Of a stretch of DNA of 64,000 nucleotides, positions 30,901-43,279 are shown in pieces. Every line of letters begins with the position of its first letter. Within the stretch, counting starts at the first letter, position 1. Origin of the DNA: Aporrectodea caliginosa. Lineage: Eukaryota; Annelida; Clitellata; Crassiclitellata; Lumbricidae. A model generated the notes under the pieces. That model did no database searches and had not been told where the DNA came from. It was given only the letters and a program-made list of their open reading frames with translations. The stretch spans positions 170,001 through 234,000 of the forward strand of contig JACEVL010000495.1 in the NCBI GenBank assembly GCA_020284085.1. Reading direction: 5' to 3'. The translations under genes and the position numbers were made by a program.

Positions 30901-33900
30901 CGATAGAGTACAAGGCCAAACCGATAGAGTACAGGCCAAACCGATAGAGTACAAGCCAAACCGATAGAGTACAGGCCAAACCGATAGAGTACAAGCCAAA
31001 CCGATAGAGTACAGGCCAAACCGATAGAGTACAGGCCAAACCGATAGAGTACAGGCCAAACCGATAGAGTACAAGCCAAACCGATAGAGTACAAGCCAAA
31101 CCGATAGAGTACAAGCCAAACCGATAGAGTACAAGCCAAACCGATAGAGTACAAGCCAAACCGATAGAGTACAGGCCAAACCGATAGAGTACAAGCCAAA
31201 CCGATAGAGTACAGGCCAAACCGATAGAGTACAGGCCAAACCGATAGAGTACACAGCGTACAGGCCAAACCGATAGAGTACAAGCCAAACCGATAGAGTA
31301 CAGGCCAAACCGATAGAGTACAGGCCAAACCGATAGAGTACAGGCCAAACCGATAGAGTACAGGCCAAACCGATAGAGTACAGGCCAAACCGATAGAGTA
31401 CAGGCCAAACCGATAGAGTACAAGCCAAACCGATAGAGTACAGGCAAAACCGATAGAGTACAAGCCAAACCGATAGAGTACAGGCCAAACCGATAGAGTA
31501 CAGGCCAAACCGATAGAGTACAGGCCAAACCGATAGAGTACAGGCCAAACCGATAGAGTACAAGCCAAACCGATAGAGTACAGGCCAAACCGATAGAGTA
31601 CAAGCCAAACCGATAGAGTACAAGCCAAACCGATAGAGTACAAGCCAAACCGATAGAGTACAAGCCAAAACCGATAGAGTACAAGGCCAAACCGATAGAG
31701 TACAAGCCAAACCGATAGAGTACAAGCCAAACCGATAGAGTACAAGCCAAACCGATAGAGTACAAGCCAAACCGATAGAGTACAGGCCAAACCGATAGAG
31801 TACAAGCCAAACCGATAGAGTACAAGGCCAAACCGATAGAGTACAAGCCAAACCGATAGAGTACAAGCAAACAAACCCAAACCGAGAGTACAGGCCAAAC
31901 CGATAGAGTACAGGCCAAACCGATAGAGTACAAGCCAAACCGATAGAGTACAGGCCAAACCGATAGAGTACAAGCCAAACCGATAGAGTACAGGCCAAAC
32001 CGATAGAGTACAGGCCAAACCGATAGAGTACAGGCCAAACCGATAGAGTACAGGCCAAACCGATAGAGTACAAGCCAAACCGATAGAGTACAAGCCAAAC
32101 CGATAGAGTACAGGCCAAACCGATAGAGTACAGGCCAAACCGATAGAGTACAAGCCAAACCGATAGAGTACAGGCCAAACCGATAGAGTACAGGCCAAAC
32201 CGATAGAGTACAGGCCAAACCGATAGAGTACAAGCCAAACCGATAGAGTACAAGCCAAACCGATAGAGTACAAGCCAAACCGATAGAGACAGGCCAAACC
32301 GATAGAGTACAGGCCAAACCGATAGAGTACAAGCCAAACCGATAGAGTACAAGCCAAACGATAGAGTACAAGCCAAACCGATAGAGTACAAGCCAAACCG
32401 ATAGAGTACAAGCCAAACCGATAGAGTACAAGCCAAACCGATAGAGTACAGGCCAAACCGATAGAGTACAAGCCAAACCGATAGAGTACAAGCAAACAAA
32501 CCGATAGAGTACAGGCCAAACCGATAGAGTACAGGCCAAACCGATAGAGTACAGGCCAAACCGATAGAGTACAGGCCAAACCGATAGAGTACAAGCCAAA
32601 CCGATAGAGTACAGGCCAAACCGATAGAGTACAAGCCAAACCGATAGAGTACAGGCCAAACCGATAGAGTACAGGCCAAACCGATAGAGTACAGGCCAAA
32701 CCGATAGAGTACAAGCCAAACCGATAGAGTACAAGCCAAACCGATAGAGTACAGGCCAAACCGATAGAGTACAAGCCAAACCGATAGAGTACAAGCCAAA
32801 CCGATAGAGTACAGGCCAAACCGATAGAGTACAAGCCAAACCGATAGAGTACAAGGCCAAACCGATAGAGTACAAGCCAAACCGATAGAGTACAAGCCAA
32901 ACCGATAGAGTACAAGCCAAACCGATAGAGTACAGGCCAAACCGATAGAGTACAGGCCAAACCGATAGAGTACAAGCCAAACCGATAGAGTACAGGCCAA
33001 ACCGATAGAGTACAGGCCAAACCGATAGAGTACAAGCCAAACCGATAGAGTACAGGCCAAACCGATAGAGTACAGGCCAAACCGATAGAGTACAGGCCAA
33101 ACCGATAGAGTACAGGCCAAACCGATAGAGTACAAGCCAAACCGATAGAGTACAAGCCAAACCGATAGAGTACAAGCCAAACCGATAGAGTACAGGCCAA
33201 ACCGATAGAGTACAAGCCAAACCGATAGAGTACAGGCCAAACCGATAGAGTACAGGCCAAACCGATAGAGTACAGGCCAAACCGATAGAGTACAAGCCAA
33301 ACCGATAGAGTACAAGCCAAACCGATAGAGTACAAGCCAAACCGATAGAGTACAAGCCAAACCGATAGAGTACAAGCCAAACCGATAGAGTACAAGCCAA
33401 ACCGATAGAGTATAGAGTACAAGCCAAACCGATAGAGTACAGGCCAAACCGATAGAGTACAAGCCAAACCGATAGAGTACAAGCCAAACCGATAGAGTAC
33501 AGGCCAAACCGATAGAGTACAGGCCAAACCGATAGAGTACAGGCCAAACCGATAGAGTACAAGCCAAACCGATAGAGTACAAGCCAAACCGATAGAGTAC
33601 AAGCCAAACCGATAGAGTACAGGCCAAACCGATAGAGTACAGGCCAAACCGATAGAGTACAGGCCAAACCGATAGAGTACAGGCCAAACCGATAGAGTAC
33701 AGGCCAAACCGATAGAGTACAGGCCAAACCGATAGAGTACAAGCCAAACCGATAGAGTACAGGCCAAACCGATAGAGTACAGGCCAAACCGATAGAGTAC
33801 AGGCCAAACCGATAGAGTACAGGCCAAACCGATAGAGTACAGGCCAAACCGATAGAGTACAGGCCAAACCGATAGAGTACAGGCCAAACCGATAGAGTAC

Positions 33901-35590
33901 AGGCCAAACCGATAGAGTACAGGCCAAACCGATAGAGTACAAGCCAAACCGATAGAGTACAGGCCAAACCGATAGAGTACAAGGCCAAACCGATAGAGTA
34001 CAGGCCAAACCGATAGAGTACAGGCCAAACCGATAGAGTACAGGCCAAACCGATAGAGTACAAGCCAAACCGATAGAGTACAGGCCAAACCGATAGAGTA
34101 CAGGCCAAACCGATAGAGTACAGGCCAAACCGATAGAGTACAAGCCAAACCGATAGAGTACAAGCCAAACCGATAGAGTACAAGCCAAACCGATAGTTCA
34201 CAGCCAAACCGATAGAGTACAAGCCAAACCGATAGAGTACATAGAGCCAAACCGATAGAGTACAAGCCAAACCGATAGAGTACAGGCCAAACCGATAGAG
34301 TACAAGCCAAACCGATAGAGTACAAGCCAAACCGATAGAGTACAGGCCAAACCGATAGAGTACAGGCTAAACCGATAGAGTACAAGCCAAACCGATAGAG
34401 TACAGGCCAAACCGATAGAGTACAGGCCAAACCGATAGAGTACAGGCCAAACCGATAGAGTACAGGCCAAACCGATAGAGTACAGGCCAAACCGATAGAG
34501 TACAGAGCCAAACCGATAGAGTACAAGCCAAACCGATAGAGTACAAGCCAAACCGATAGAGTACAAGCCAAACCGATAGAGTACAAGCCAAACCGATAGA
34601 GTACAGGCCAAACCGATAGAGTACAGGCCAAACCGATAGAGTACAGGCCAAACCGATAGAGTACAGGCCAAACCGATAGAGTACAAGCAAAACCGATAGA
34701 GTACAAGCCAAACCGATAGAGTACAAGCCAAGCCAAACCGATAGAGTACAGGCCAAACCGATAGAGTACAAGCCAAACCGATAGAGTACAAGCCAAACCG
34801 ATAGAGTACAAGCCAAACCGATAGAGTACAGGCCAAACCGATAGAGTACAGGCCAAACCGATAGAGTACAGGCCAAACCGATAGAGTACAGGCCAAACCG
34901 ATAGAGTACAGGCCAAACCGATAGAGTACAGGCCAAACCGATAGAGTACAGGCCAAACCGATAGAGTACAGGCCAAACCGATAGAGTACAAGCCAAAACC
35001 GATAGAGTACAGGCCAAACCGATAGAGTACAAGCCAAACCGATAGAGTACAAGCCAAACCGATAGAGTACAGGCCATGCCGATAGAGTACAAGCCAAACC
35101 GATAGAGTACAAGCCAAACCGATAGAGTACAAGCCAAACCGATAGAGTACAAGCCAAACCAAACCGATACAGGCTAAACCGATAGAGTACAAGCCAAACC
35201 GATAGAGTACAGGCCAAACAGATAGAGTACAAGCCAAACCGATAGAGTATAAGCCAAACTGATACAGTACAATCTGAACCGATAGAGTACAAGCCAAACT
35301 GATAGAGCACAGGCCAAACCGATAGAGTACAGGCCAAACCGATAGAGTGCAAGCCAAACCGATAGAGTACAAGCCAAACCAATAGAGTACAGGCCAAACC
35401 GATAGAATACAAGCCAGAAAGACAGAGTACAGGCCAAACCTATAGAGTGCATGCCAAACTGATAGAGTACAAGACAAACCTACAGTGTACAGGCCAATCC
35501 GATAGAGTAGGCCTACAGGCCAAACCGATAGAGTTCAAGCCAAACAGATACAGTACAGGCCAAACCTATAGAGTACAACCCAAACCGATA
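27950..35590. repeat. 20-bp satellite array, roughly 380 copies
   Basis: The unit is GCCAAACCGATAGAGTACA followed by A or G. The core is highly homogeneous except for this A/G site. Units at both edges (27950-28140 and 35160-35590) are more diverged, as expected when unequal exchange homogenises the centre. Occasional indels, such as at 31250-31260, 31860-31890 and 33410, break the register. The minus strand of the unit lacks stops, so spurious frames of up to 2525 codons appear. Confidence 0.98.
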
Positions 35591-35703
35591 GAAGCATCGA
35601 CGTATCTTCGGCTTCTATGGTTGATAGTAAGTCTAAATATGGATTCCTTGGAAGTTAGCGTATATCTACTAAAGTAAGTAAGTAGTACTAGGAAGGCAGT
35701 AAG

Positions 35704-37584
35704 CAGTGGCGGTTTTACCGGGGGGGCTAGGGGGGCTGTAGCCCCCTAGATGGAAAGTTAGCCCCCCTAGTTTTTCTCAGCCCCCCTATGCACACTTTAG
35801 CCCCCCTAGTTTAACGTTTACTTAGGTAACAAAGCCTTATAAATCTCCTGATGCTTAATTCTCAATGGATCAACAGAGTTTGAGTAAAACTCCTTTGTGG
35901 ATAATGATGGTCTGTAAATCTTGGAACCTGTAACATATCACAATCACATATCACGGACTCCTGCACTGCTGCCTCAATCAGAGTGCTCAGATGATCAGAT
36001 CCAAGCACATGTCTATCTATATACTAATTGCTGCCCTGTTACTACAGAAGGGCTGGGTGTTCAAGAAGAGACTGAAGAACAGATTACAGCCTGGGCAGCC
36101 GAGATTAGGCCAGCCGCAAGCACTCAATGACCCTGCACGCTGGGGTGACATCAGCTTTAGGAGCAGGGATAGCAGCAGGGCAACAGCAACACCAAGAGGG
36201 GATAGACAGACGTGTACACCTGTAGCCCCCCCACAGATATGGATCTGGGGTTGGCAGGCCGAATTACAGCCTCTGCGTACTATAGTGTAAACTGTAGGTG
36301 TATGACTATTTGTGTATACAGAGCAGTGTGCACTAGAATACGTTTGGGCACGCACATAGGTCTACACAAATTAATGGATAAATTCATTGTAAGAAATAGA
36401 AAGAGAAAATCTGATGAGCTACACGATGAACTTTCTACGGCATTGATAACGCTATGACAGGTATGTAAAACGAGTACACATGGGATGGAATCATTCATGG
36501 GAGAACTTGCCCCAGTTTGGCAGCAATATATTTACCCGCAAATACTGAGGGCGGGGATAGATTTTCTAACCCGCAGATGGAATTGAGGTGCATGCTTTGT
36601 ATTGAGGGATACAGTCTTCTCTCCACAATAAATTCAATTTTAATTTTAACAGTCAAACTGGTGCATTTTTGGACAATTATGAGATAGAATGTCGACTGGA
36701 ATTCGTTGGTTGGTTCATCGTGTGTGCGTGAGCCCGCCACTGGTAACTCTTTCAGCTTACCGTGCATTGTTTTGCTAACAGATGCAATAGATTCGTCGTA
36801 ATGACATTTAGCATCTTAATATTCTTGGCTAGCGCAGAGAGCGCCTCTGAGTAGGCCTAGATATCTTGAAGTGACGCTATATATAAGACAGAATTTTCAG
36901 ACAGACTGGATTACACGATGCGGAATATGTTTAACAATTTTTGCAGATGACTATGCCCTATGCTTTTCCTGATTTAATCATATTTGCAAGGCTTACATTA
37001 ACAATTCCTGTATCTCTAGCCAGTTCCGAAAGAAGCTTTTCAACCCTGAAGAGAGTCAAAACTTATCTCCGGTCAAACATGTTAAAGCAGAGATTGAATC
37101 ACCTTTGCATGCTTAGTATTGAGAAGGAACTTGGTCTTCCATCAGTATACAATATAATATATAATATACAATATAATAGCAGTTGTTAATAAATTTGCAA
37201 CCATAAAAATGGGCATCTTAATTTGTTGCTGAAAACTTAAAATATCTTGGTATAATCTTGCTAAAACTTTGCAAAGAGGTAGAAGATGTTGCATGAACAA
37301 TATATATAAAAAGGATCAAGTCGATACAAAAATGTACTACACAGATGAAGTTTTTTCCATCAGCTTTTCTTTTTCATACTGACATAATCGTACTTTAGAG
37401 ATTATTCTGTTTATCAGAACGTCGGCCAGCAATATTAATTTTCATTTCAGTAGCCTACTTGGTTGCTGAAACGGGTAACCGGGGTCAGCACGCTCAGCAG
37501 TATGAACGCGTACATTAGACCTAATAAGAAGGGGCTAAAGCACTTTTTAGCCCCCCCAGTCCAAAAACTCTAGAACCGCCACTG
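35704..37584 (+). mobile_element. hAT transposon with perfect 8-bp target duplication, nested in the TTAA element
   Basis: GCAGTAAG flanks both sides (35696-35703 and 37585-37592). Ends are CAGTGGCGGTTTTA and its inverted counterpart TAGAACCGCCACTG, with C/G-rich AGCCCCCCTAG repeats just inside. Only the C-terminal transposase domain remains recognisable, so the element is internally deleted or decayed. A retroelement 3' tail lies at 36840-36890. Confidence 0.9.
36941..37189 (+). pseudogene. hAT transposase C-terminal dimerisation domain fragment
   Basis: Encodes LTIPVSLASSERSFSTLK followed by RVKTYLRSNMLKQRLNHL and LSIEKELG. This is the hAT family C-terminal dimerisation region in its usual order. 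The rest of the transposase is missing upstream. Confidence 0.9.
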
Positions 37585-37722
37585 GCAGTAAGGTAGTAAA
37601 TAAATAACTGCTGATATATTAAGTGGACAAAGTCGATAGCAGCCGATAGCTTTAGCGACTGACTTCGACTTGAGGGCTTAGCGACTGGCGGCGGATGGCG
37701 GCGGCGCCAGGGACTATGTTAA

Positions 37723-38688
37723 AGCAGTACAGTAACTTAAGTAAAGATGTAAAGTAATGCAAGCAACACGCTGTCGAAGCATTCGAACATCACAAGTTCA
37801 CAACTACTAGACCTGTCACCAAATAAGCTGGAATGTGAATGAATTAAATTAATAATTTATTGCAGGTCCACATAATTATTACACCCTGTTCGTGGTTATA
37901 GTATAGGCCTATGATTACCGGTACGTTGATTTGCAGTGTTCATTTCCCATAGCGCACAAACATTTCAGTCTAGGTTCAGGTTGGTGGTCAGCCACCCAAA
38001 CAAACAGTAATGGACAAAGCTGGTTTGTATCTCTAGTTCCGACCTTTGTCCATACGTAGGCTTAGTCTCGAAGAATAAGTTGTGTGTGACAGTGTTGTCA
38101 GTAGCAATAGTAAACTTGGAATTTCATCGCGAGTTATATACGCTGCCACCTGGCGAATACATTTGCGTCCAGCGTTTCCCAAAATTTTAGGTAGGCCCTG
38201 TAAACATTGATTATGCTTATATTTATAGCTAAGAAACCTTTCTTACTTGAAATAAAAATATTAAAAAGTTGAATAATTATTGCATTTTGTTTGTATAATG
38301 GTGGGCGATATTTATTGCTTATAATTATCACTACTTCTTAACACCATTTAAAAGTAGTTGATTATATTATTTCAACCACTGATTGGCGGTTGGGCCTAAC
38401 GTCCTTATCAGGGTGAGCATTCTTGTTCAGTGAAGTTTATCTGAGAGCAGGACTGCTAACAAACTTGATAACAATTAATCGTGTCGTCTGGCATTACGGT
38501 GCCGGATTGGCACAATTTTTGGAAACCACGTGTTTGTGGTATGATGAAACGATGCGGAATAAGGAAAATCTAGAACCTATAACGTATTTGTAATTGTAAT
38601 TGTATTAAATTAGTAGGCCTACACACTGTTACAAATTACTATGATAGAATTATGAACAATTAAAAGTCATCTAGAAAATTAATAAAAA
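37723..38688. other. Intergenic, no gene recognised
   Basis: AT-rich. A stretch near 38370-38420 contains CACTGATTGGCGG but no matching partner was found. Confidence 0.4.
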
Positions 38689-39614
38689 GAACCAATAGTA
38701 AAAACAAAGTTTTTTACTATATCCATCTAGTATCCTATAATCCGTCATATTAAGCAGTTACCTCTACAAATATATAGTCCGCGTTCATTTTACAACATAG
38801 CGTCCGTTTAATCAAGCACCGCACCCGTTTCTGTTGCAGCCAATGGCAACGCGGGCCAATCACAACGCTCCGTATCGGAAAAGGGGATTCCCCGATTCGA
38901 AAAGTTTAGTCCCCGATTCTATAAGCTAGCCTCTTTTGGCGGAGCTGAAATTTTGATAGAATGAAGTGTGTGCGCGGGCGAGTCTATCTGCCAAGTTTCA
39001 CGACGATTGAATGATTGTAAGTGATCGAACTAGTCGTCGCAAGATTTGACTTTTTAGCCTGTGGCTCAAGCAAGCAAGCAAGCAAACATTCAAGCAATCA
39101 AGCAAGCAAGATTGCAAGATTCCCGCAAGTTAAACTAGATGGATAAAAAAAGAACCAATAGTAAAAACAAAGTTTTTTACTATATCCATCTAGTATCCTA
39201 TAATCCGTCATATTAAGCAGTTACCTCTACAAATATATAGTCCGCGTTCATTTTACAACATAGCGTCCGTTTAATCAAGCATCGCACCCGTTTCTGTTGC
39301 AGCCAATGGCAACGCTGGCCAATCACAACGCTGCGTGTCGGAAAAGGGGATTCCCCGATTTGAAAAGTTGAGTCCCCGATTCTATAAGCTAGCCTTTTGG
39401 GGGAGCTGAAATTTTGATAGAATGAAGTGTGTGCGAGGGCGAGTCTGTCTGCCAAGTTTCACGACGATTGAATGATTGTAAGTGATCGAACTAGTCGTCG
39501 CAAGATTTGACTTTTTAGCCTATGGCTCAAGCAAGCAAGCAAGCAAACATTCAAGCAATCAAGCAAGCAAGATTGCAAGATTCCCGCAAGTTAAAGTAGA
39601 TGGATAAAAAGGGA
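38689..39614. repeat. Tandem duplication of a 463-bp MITE-like unit
   Basis: Two nearly identical units begin at 38689 and 39152. Each contains TATCCATCTAGT near its start and the inverse ACTAGATGGATA near its end, so each unit may be a TA-flanked palindromic-end element. Both carry CAAGCAAGCAAGCAAG runs near the right end. A minus-strand frame at 39213-39455 exists only in one copy and is not supported. Confidence 0.85.
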
Positions 39615-39645
39615 CAGTCTTTTAATGTTGCCGCCCACGTGCAGA

Positions 39646-39664
39646 AACCCCTCGTTATGCCACT
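39646..39664. mobile_element. Isolated hAT-like end
   Basis: CCCCTCGTTATGCCACTG resembles the right end of the MITE at 23591-23777. No left end found close by. Confidence 0.35.
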
Positions 39665-39810
39665 GGGTGGAAGAGGTGGAGGAACACGTGGAGAAAGAGG
39701 TAGACGAAGAGGTGGAAGAGAAATGGAGGAACAGGTGGAGGAAAGAGGAAGAGTGGAGATGGAACGAGGCAGAGGACGAGGATGGACGTGCAGGAAGAGG
39801 TAGATGACTT
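39665..39810. repeat. Purine-rich low-complexity tract
   Basis: GGTGGAAGAGG/GAGGAAGAGG-type repeats giving Arg/Glu/Gly-rich frames without support. Confidence 0.8.
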
Positions 39811-39853
39811 ATATAGATTATATTTAGGCCTACGCATTCCTTTAATCGCCTAC

Positions 39854-40249
39854 TCATTCCTTTAATCAAACTTGCTTTGAATCACAGGTAAAAGAAAATG
39901 TTCTTGATTGTGAAACTCATTCCTACATTGGCCGAAAATTATTGAGGAACATATACTAAGGAATGTCTGGTATTGTGACTAGCAGGCATTGTAAGTAAGT
40001 AAGTATATCCTTTATTGAACCAATTGCTAACTGCATTCTAGTGTCAATTGTGAAGTTATTTCAAGATGTTACAGCCAAAAAGTAATGTAGTGGTCTAGTG
40101 GAGCATTTATATAGAAAATTTTACACATTGAAGTTCTTCAATTGATCACGAAGGGGCTCAAGGAATAGCACTTATATAATTGCTCAGCTGCAGTTATTTG
40201 AGGTTATGATGGATGGTAAAAGGTCTGCAAACACAAGTGCTGTTGACTT
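39854..40249 (+). repeat. Dispersed direct repeat, copy 1
   Basis: Matches 44167-44540 along its length (AAACTTGCTTTGAATCACAG, GTATATCCTTTATTGAACCA, GGTAAAAGGTCTGCAAACAC) with small indels. No coding sequence. Probably an unnamed transposon or a local duplication. Confidence 0.8.
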
Positions 40250-40387
40250 CATACCATCTCACCAAAATGGTCATCAACTAGTGGTTCTAATACAGTGGTT
40301 CTAACACAGACTAAACGTCTTCTGAACCACTTAAAACCCTTGTTATGTTATGTTATGTTATGTTAACTGGAAGCACCAGAACAACAT

Positions 40388-40597
40388 CAGGACACTGGAC
40401 CGGCCCACTCAATCACCATTGAGAATCTCTAGCGTAAAGTAGCCTTGGAGATATCCAAGTGCCAGCTGATCGAGTCGCTCATCGTCGCCTGGAACCGTGT
40501 TAGCAACCAAAACCACCTCATCAACCCGGTCCACTCAATGCCGACACATTGCAGACAAGTGGTGATGATCATCAAGAGCTGGCCAATAAAATACTGA
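40388..40597 (+). pseudogene. Tc1/mariner transposase C-terminal remnant
   Basis: The frame encodes ITIENL, one TAG in place of the usual Trp, then RKVALEISKCQLIESLIVAW and NPVHSMPTHCRQVVMIIKS ending WPIKY stop. This is the end of a Tc1-like DDE transposase (NPIENLW... SMPRRCQAVI... KY). The rest is missing. Confidence 0.85.
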
Positions 40598-40895
40598 TCC
40601 ATCATCGACACATAGCCAAACCGATAGAGAACAGGCCAAACCGATAGAGTACAGGCAAAACCAACGAGTACAGGTCAAACCGGTAGAGTACAGGCCAAAC
40701 CGATAGAGTACAGGCCAACACATTGCAGACAAGTGGTGATGATCATCAAGAGCTGGCCAATAAAATACTGATCCATCATCGACACATAGCCAAACCGATA
40801 GAGAACAGGCCAAACCGATAGAGTACAGGCAAAACCAACGAGTACAGGTCAAACCGGTAGAGTACAGGCCAAACCGATAGAGTACAGGCCAAACC
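40544..40895. repeat. 174-bp duplication joining Tc1 remnant to five satellite units
   Basis: Two copies offset by 174 bp. Each runs from ACACATTGCAGACAAGTGG (transposase end) through GATCCATCATCGACACATA into about five units of the 20-bp satellite, including the variants CAACGAGTACAGG and CGGTAGAG. Similar variant units (CCGACGAGTACAGGTC) occur near 29260 in the main array. Confidence 0.9.
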
Positions 40896-40904
40896 GGCAC
40901 ATAA

Positions 40905-41987
40905 CCAGCCTTTATAAAGGCCATGACATGATAGAAAAGGCTTATAATCGTACTGTGCATGTTATTTTCATTTCAACATATTGTATGTGTACTTTACACA
41001 GAAGAAGCATGAGCCGATGACATGCTTGTTTTTTACTTTTTCATATCGGCATCACGTGGTAAAAAATATTGTCATGTTAATTCAAAGAATCAAGAGTTAC
41101 AAATGGTAAGGAAACAGTAAGAAAACATTTATTTTACGTGCATGTGTTTACCGATACACTATTTACCTTAATACAAAACAATGAATCAAAGTGTTGCAAA
41201 AATCAGCAAGTGATTCAAAACTATTGCACACCACTGTAATAAATATAAGGTTGGAGTACATGGAGTAAGTTGATAATTGCATATTTCATGTGCATGCGAA
41301 ATTAGCTCAATCACTGTCGCATGTTCTGCTGTGCTGAAGTTTGTGTTCTGGAGTTCTTTACAACTGTCTTAGAAACTGTAAGGCATTGTTGAGCCATCAG
41401 CTTGTCCCCAAACTCAAAGTAAGGCTGAAATGTGTGCTGCAATATGCTTTGAAGTAATTCTATGAATAATAACAATTGTAACCTATGAGTTTAAATTATA
41501 CATATACTTATAATGTGTGTCAAATAATCTGTGTAGCCAGTTCTGACTGAAAGTAAGCAAGGTGAAACATTTTTGAGTATTGATTATAGGTTCATAGCAT
41601 CTACTTAAACAAAAAGCGTGTTAGAAGACTGAGTAATGAAATTGTAATCATAAATTTGTATCGCAACTTTTCATGGGAAACTCCTCCAAGGTGATACAGA
41701 CAGAATAGTAAACTAACTTGATAATGCCCTACTTACAAAGTTCAGAAGATAACACAAGACCACAATCAAGCTGAATGGTTTTCAAGCACTTGTGCAAGCT
41801 TTGATCTCGTCACTGGAGAGTAAATGATATAAGGCTACAGGACCAAATTACAAATGGCTCATTAGTCTACCTTAGAAAGCGTTCAGCTCTTTGTTCCATT
41901 TAGTTTGGCCTTGCCTTGCACCAATCCTGCAAGTATAAGAGCTCTCCACTGCATTGCCTACAGCAAATAGTTGGCTGCAAGTCTGGA
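40905..41987. other. Intergenic, AT-rich
   Basis: No coding sequence, repeats or RNA genes recognised. Confidence 0.4.
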
Positions 41988-42593
41988 TTTGCCATCAGGG
42001 CCGTTTTAAGGTCGTCGTAGGCCCTAGGCACTCATGCATTCGTAGGCCCCAACTCCCAGCTCTGCATTGAAGCTAAGCGCAAAATTACGCATTCACATTA
42101 TTTATTGACGTCATGTTTCATCATGATTCACAAACACACCCAAGCATTATCTGATGTTACTGAAAGCGAACGTCAACCACCACCAGCTGTTCATGAAGCA
42201 AACTCACTAATTAAACATATGGACCATTTTGAGACAGCGTTAATGTGTGTTATTTGGACAGATTTACTCCAAAAAATTGACATTGTCAATAAAGCTCTGC
42301 AGGAGCCTGGTATTGAGTTGTGCACCATCATCAAGTGGTAGGAGAGACTTTCATGAGGCACGCAGTAAATTTGTAATGTTTGAAAGTATGGCAAAAACTC
42401 ACACAATCCGATTACAAAGAATGTAGCCTACACAACGCAAACGAGTGCGAAAGCGATTTGATGATGAAGTCATGGATAATACTGATCAGAGTTTAAATCT
42501 GAGTGCTAGTGACAAATTCCGTACCCAGTCATTCTACGTGATTATAGACAGACTTATAACTGAAATGGGAAAACGGTGAGCAGCTTACGCAAC

Positions 42594-42896
42594 AATTCAT
42601 TCATTCATTCATTCATTCATTTCAGATATTTATATAGCGCCCCTTCAAGATTTCTACTCAGAGGCGCTCCCGACTACAGCGCGGACACTGAATCGGAGTT
42701 TCACGCCGAAGCGCATGAGCAATTGTGAGTGAAAGACTTGCCCAGGGTGACAGGGTCCCTACGCGGACGGCTTGAGGTGGATTCCAACCCGCAACCCTCC
42801 GGCTGCAAGGCACCAAATATACCCCCTTGAGGTGGATTCGAACCCGCAACCCTCCTGCTTCAAGGTACCGAACATACCTCTACACCACCGCGCCCC
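42594..42896 (-). mobile_element. tRNA-derived SINE, family 2 copy 2, with duplicated head
   Basis: Reverse complement of the 26320 SINE, ending at the left in an (ATTC)n tail. The head region (GGTTCGAATCCACCTCAAG type) is present twice, at about 42775-42825 and 42828-42896, suggesting an internal duplication. Inserted inside the hAT element. Confidence 0.88.
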
Positions 42897-43102
42897 AATA
42901 TATGAAAGGTTCAATTTTCTTCTTGACAGATCTTTGTCAAGTGATGAAATAGTGTCTAAAACCAATGCATTAATTGAGATATATTCATCAGATCTGGAAG
43001 AAGCATTTACTGATGAGTTTATTTTGTTCTCACGAATGTTTGCTGAAAGTAAAACTGTGGCTGAAATGATTAGGACACAATTAAATACAGGATAAGCTAG
43101 TG

Positions 43103-43279
43103 ACAAGTTTTCCAAATGTAAATATTGCTTTTCGAATCTATCTTTCCATTTTTGGAACAAGTTCTGAAGGTGAACGTTCTTTTTCGAAACTCAAGCTCAT
43201 CAAAAATTATCTGCGGTCAACGATTGGACAAGGACGACTATATTCCCTTGCGCTATACCTTCAATTGAAAACCAGTTAA
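43103..43279 (+). pseudogene. hAT transposase C-terminal dimerisation domain
   Basis: Frame with SFPNVNIAFRIYLSIFG, GERSFSKLKLIKNYLRST and GQGRLYSLALYLQL, then TAA. Typical hAT C-terminus; out of frame with the upstream transposase pieces. Confidence 0.9.

Larger units (their letters stand above)
27733..37718. mobile_element. About 10-kb TTAA-flanked DNA transposon carrying an expanded satellite
   Basis: TTAA at 27729-27732 precedes AGTAGTCCCTGGAGTCGC. At the other end CCAGGGACTATG precedes TTAA at 37719-37722. The ends are inverted repeats sharing TAGTCCCTGG and then GTCGCTAA/TAGCGACTGACTT subterminal words in inverted orientation on both sides. TTAA duplications are typical of piggyBac/Kolobok-like elements. 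No transposase of its own was found; the interior is the 20-bp satellite plus a nested hAT element. The assignment as one element is an inference from the ends. Confidence 0.6.

Noticed and set aside
27900..35477. Minus-strand frames of up to 2525 codons with a 20-residue repeat (LYRFGLYSIGLACTLSVWPV type)
   Set aside because: The 20-bp satellite has no stop in any minus-strand frame, so three units always read as 20 residues. All three frames are open together and frames switch at indels, which is not protein-coding behaviour.
27950..35590. CRISPR-like array
   Set aside because: There are no unique spacers; units are directly contiguous and the genome is eukaryotic.
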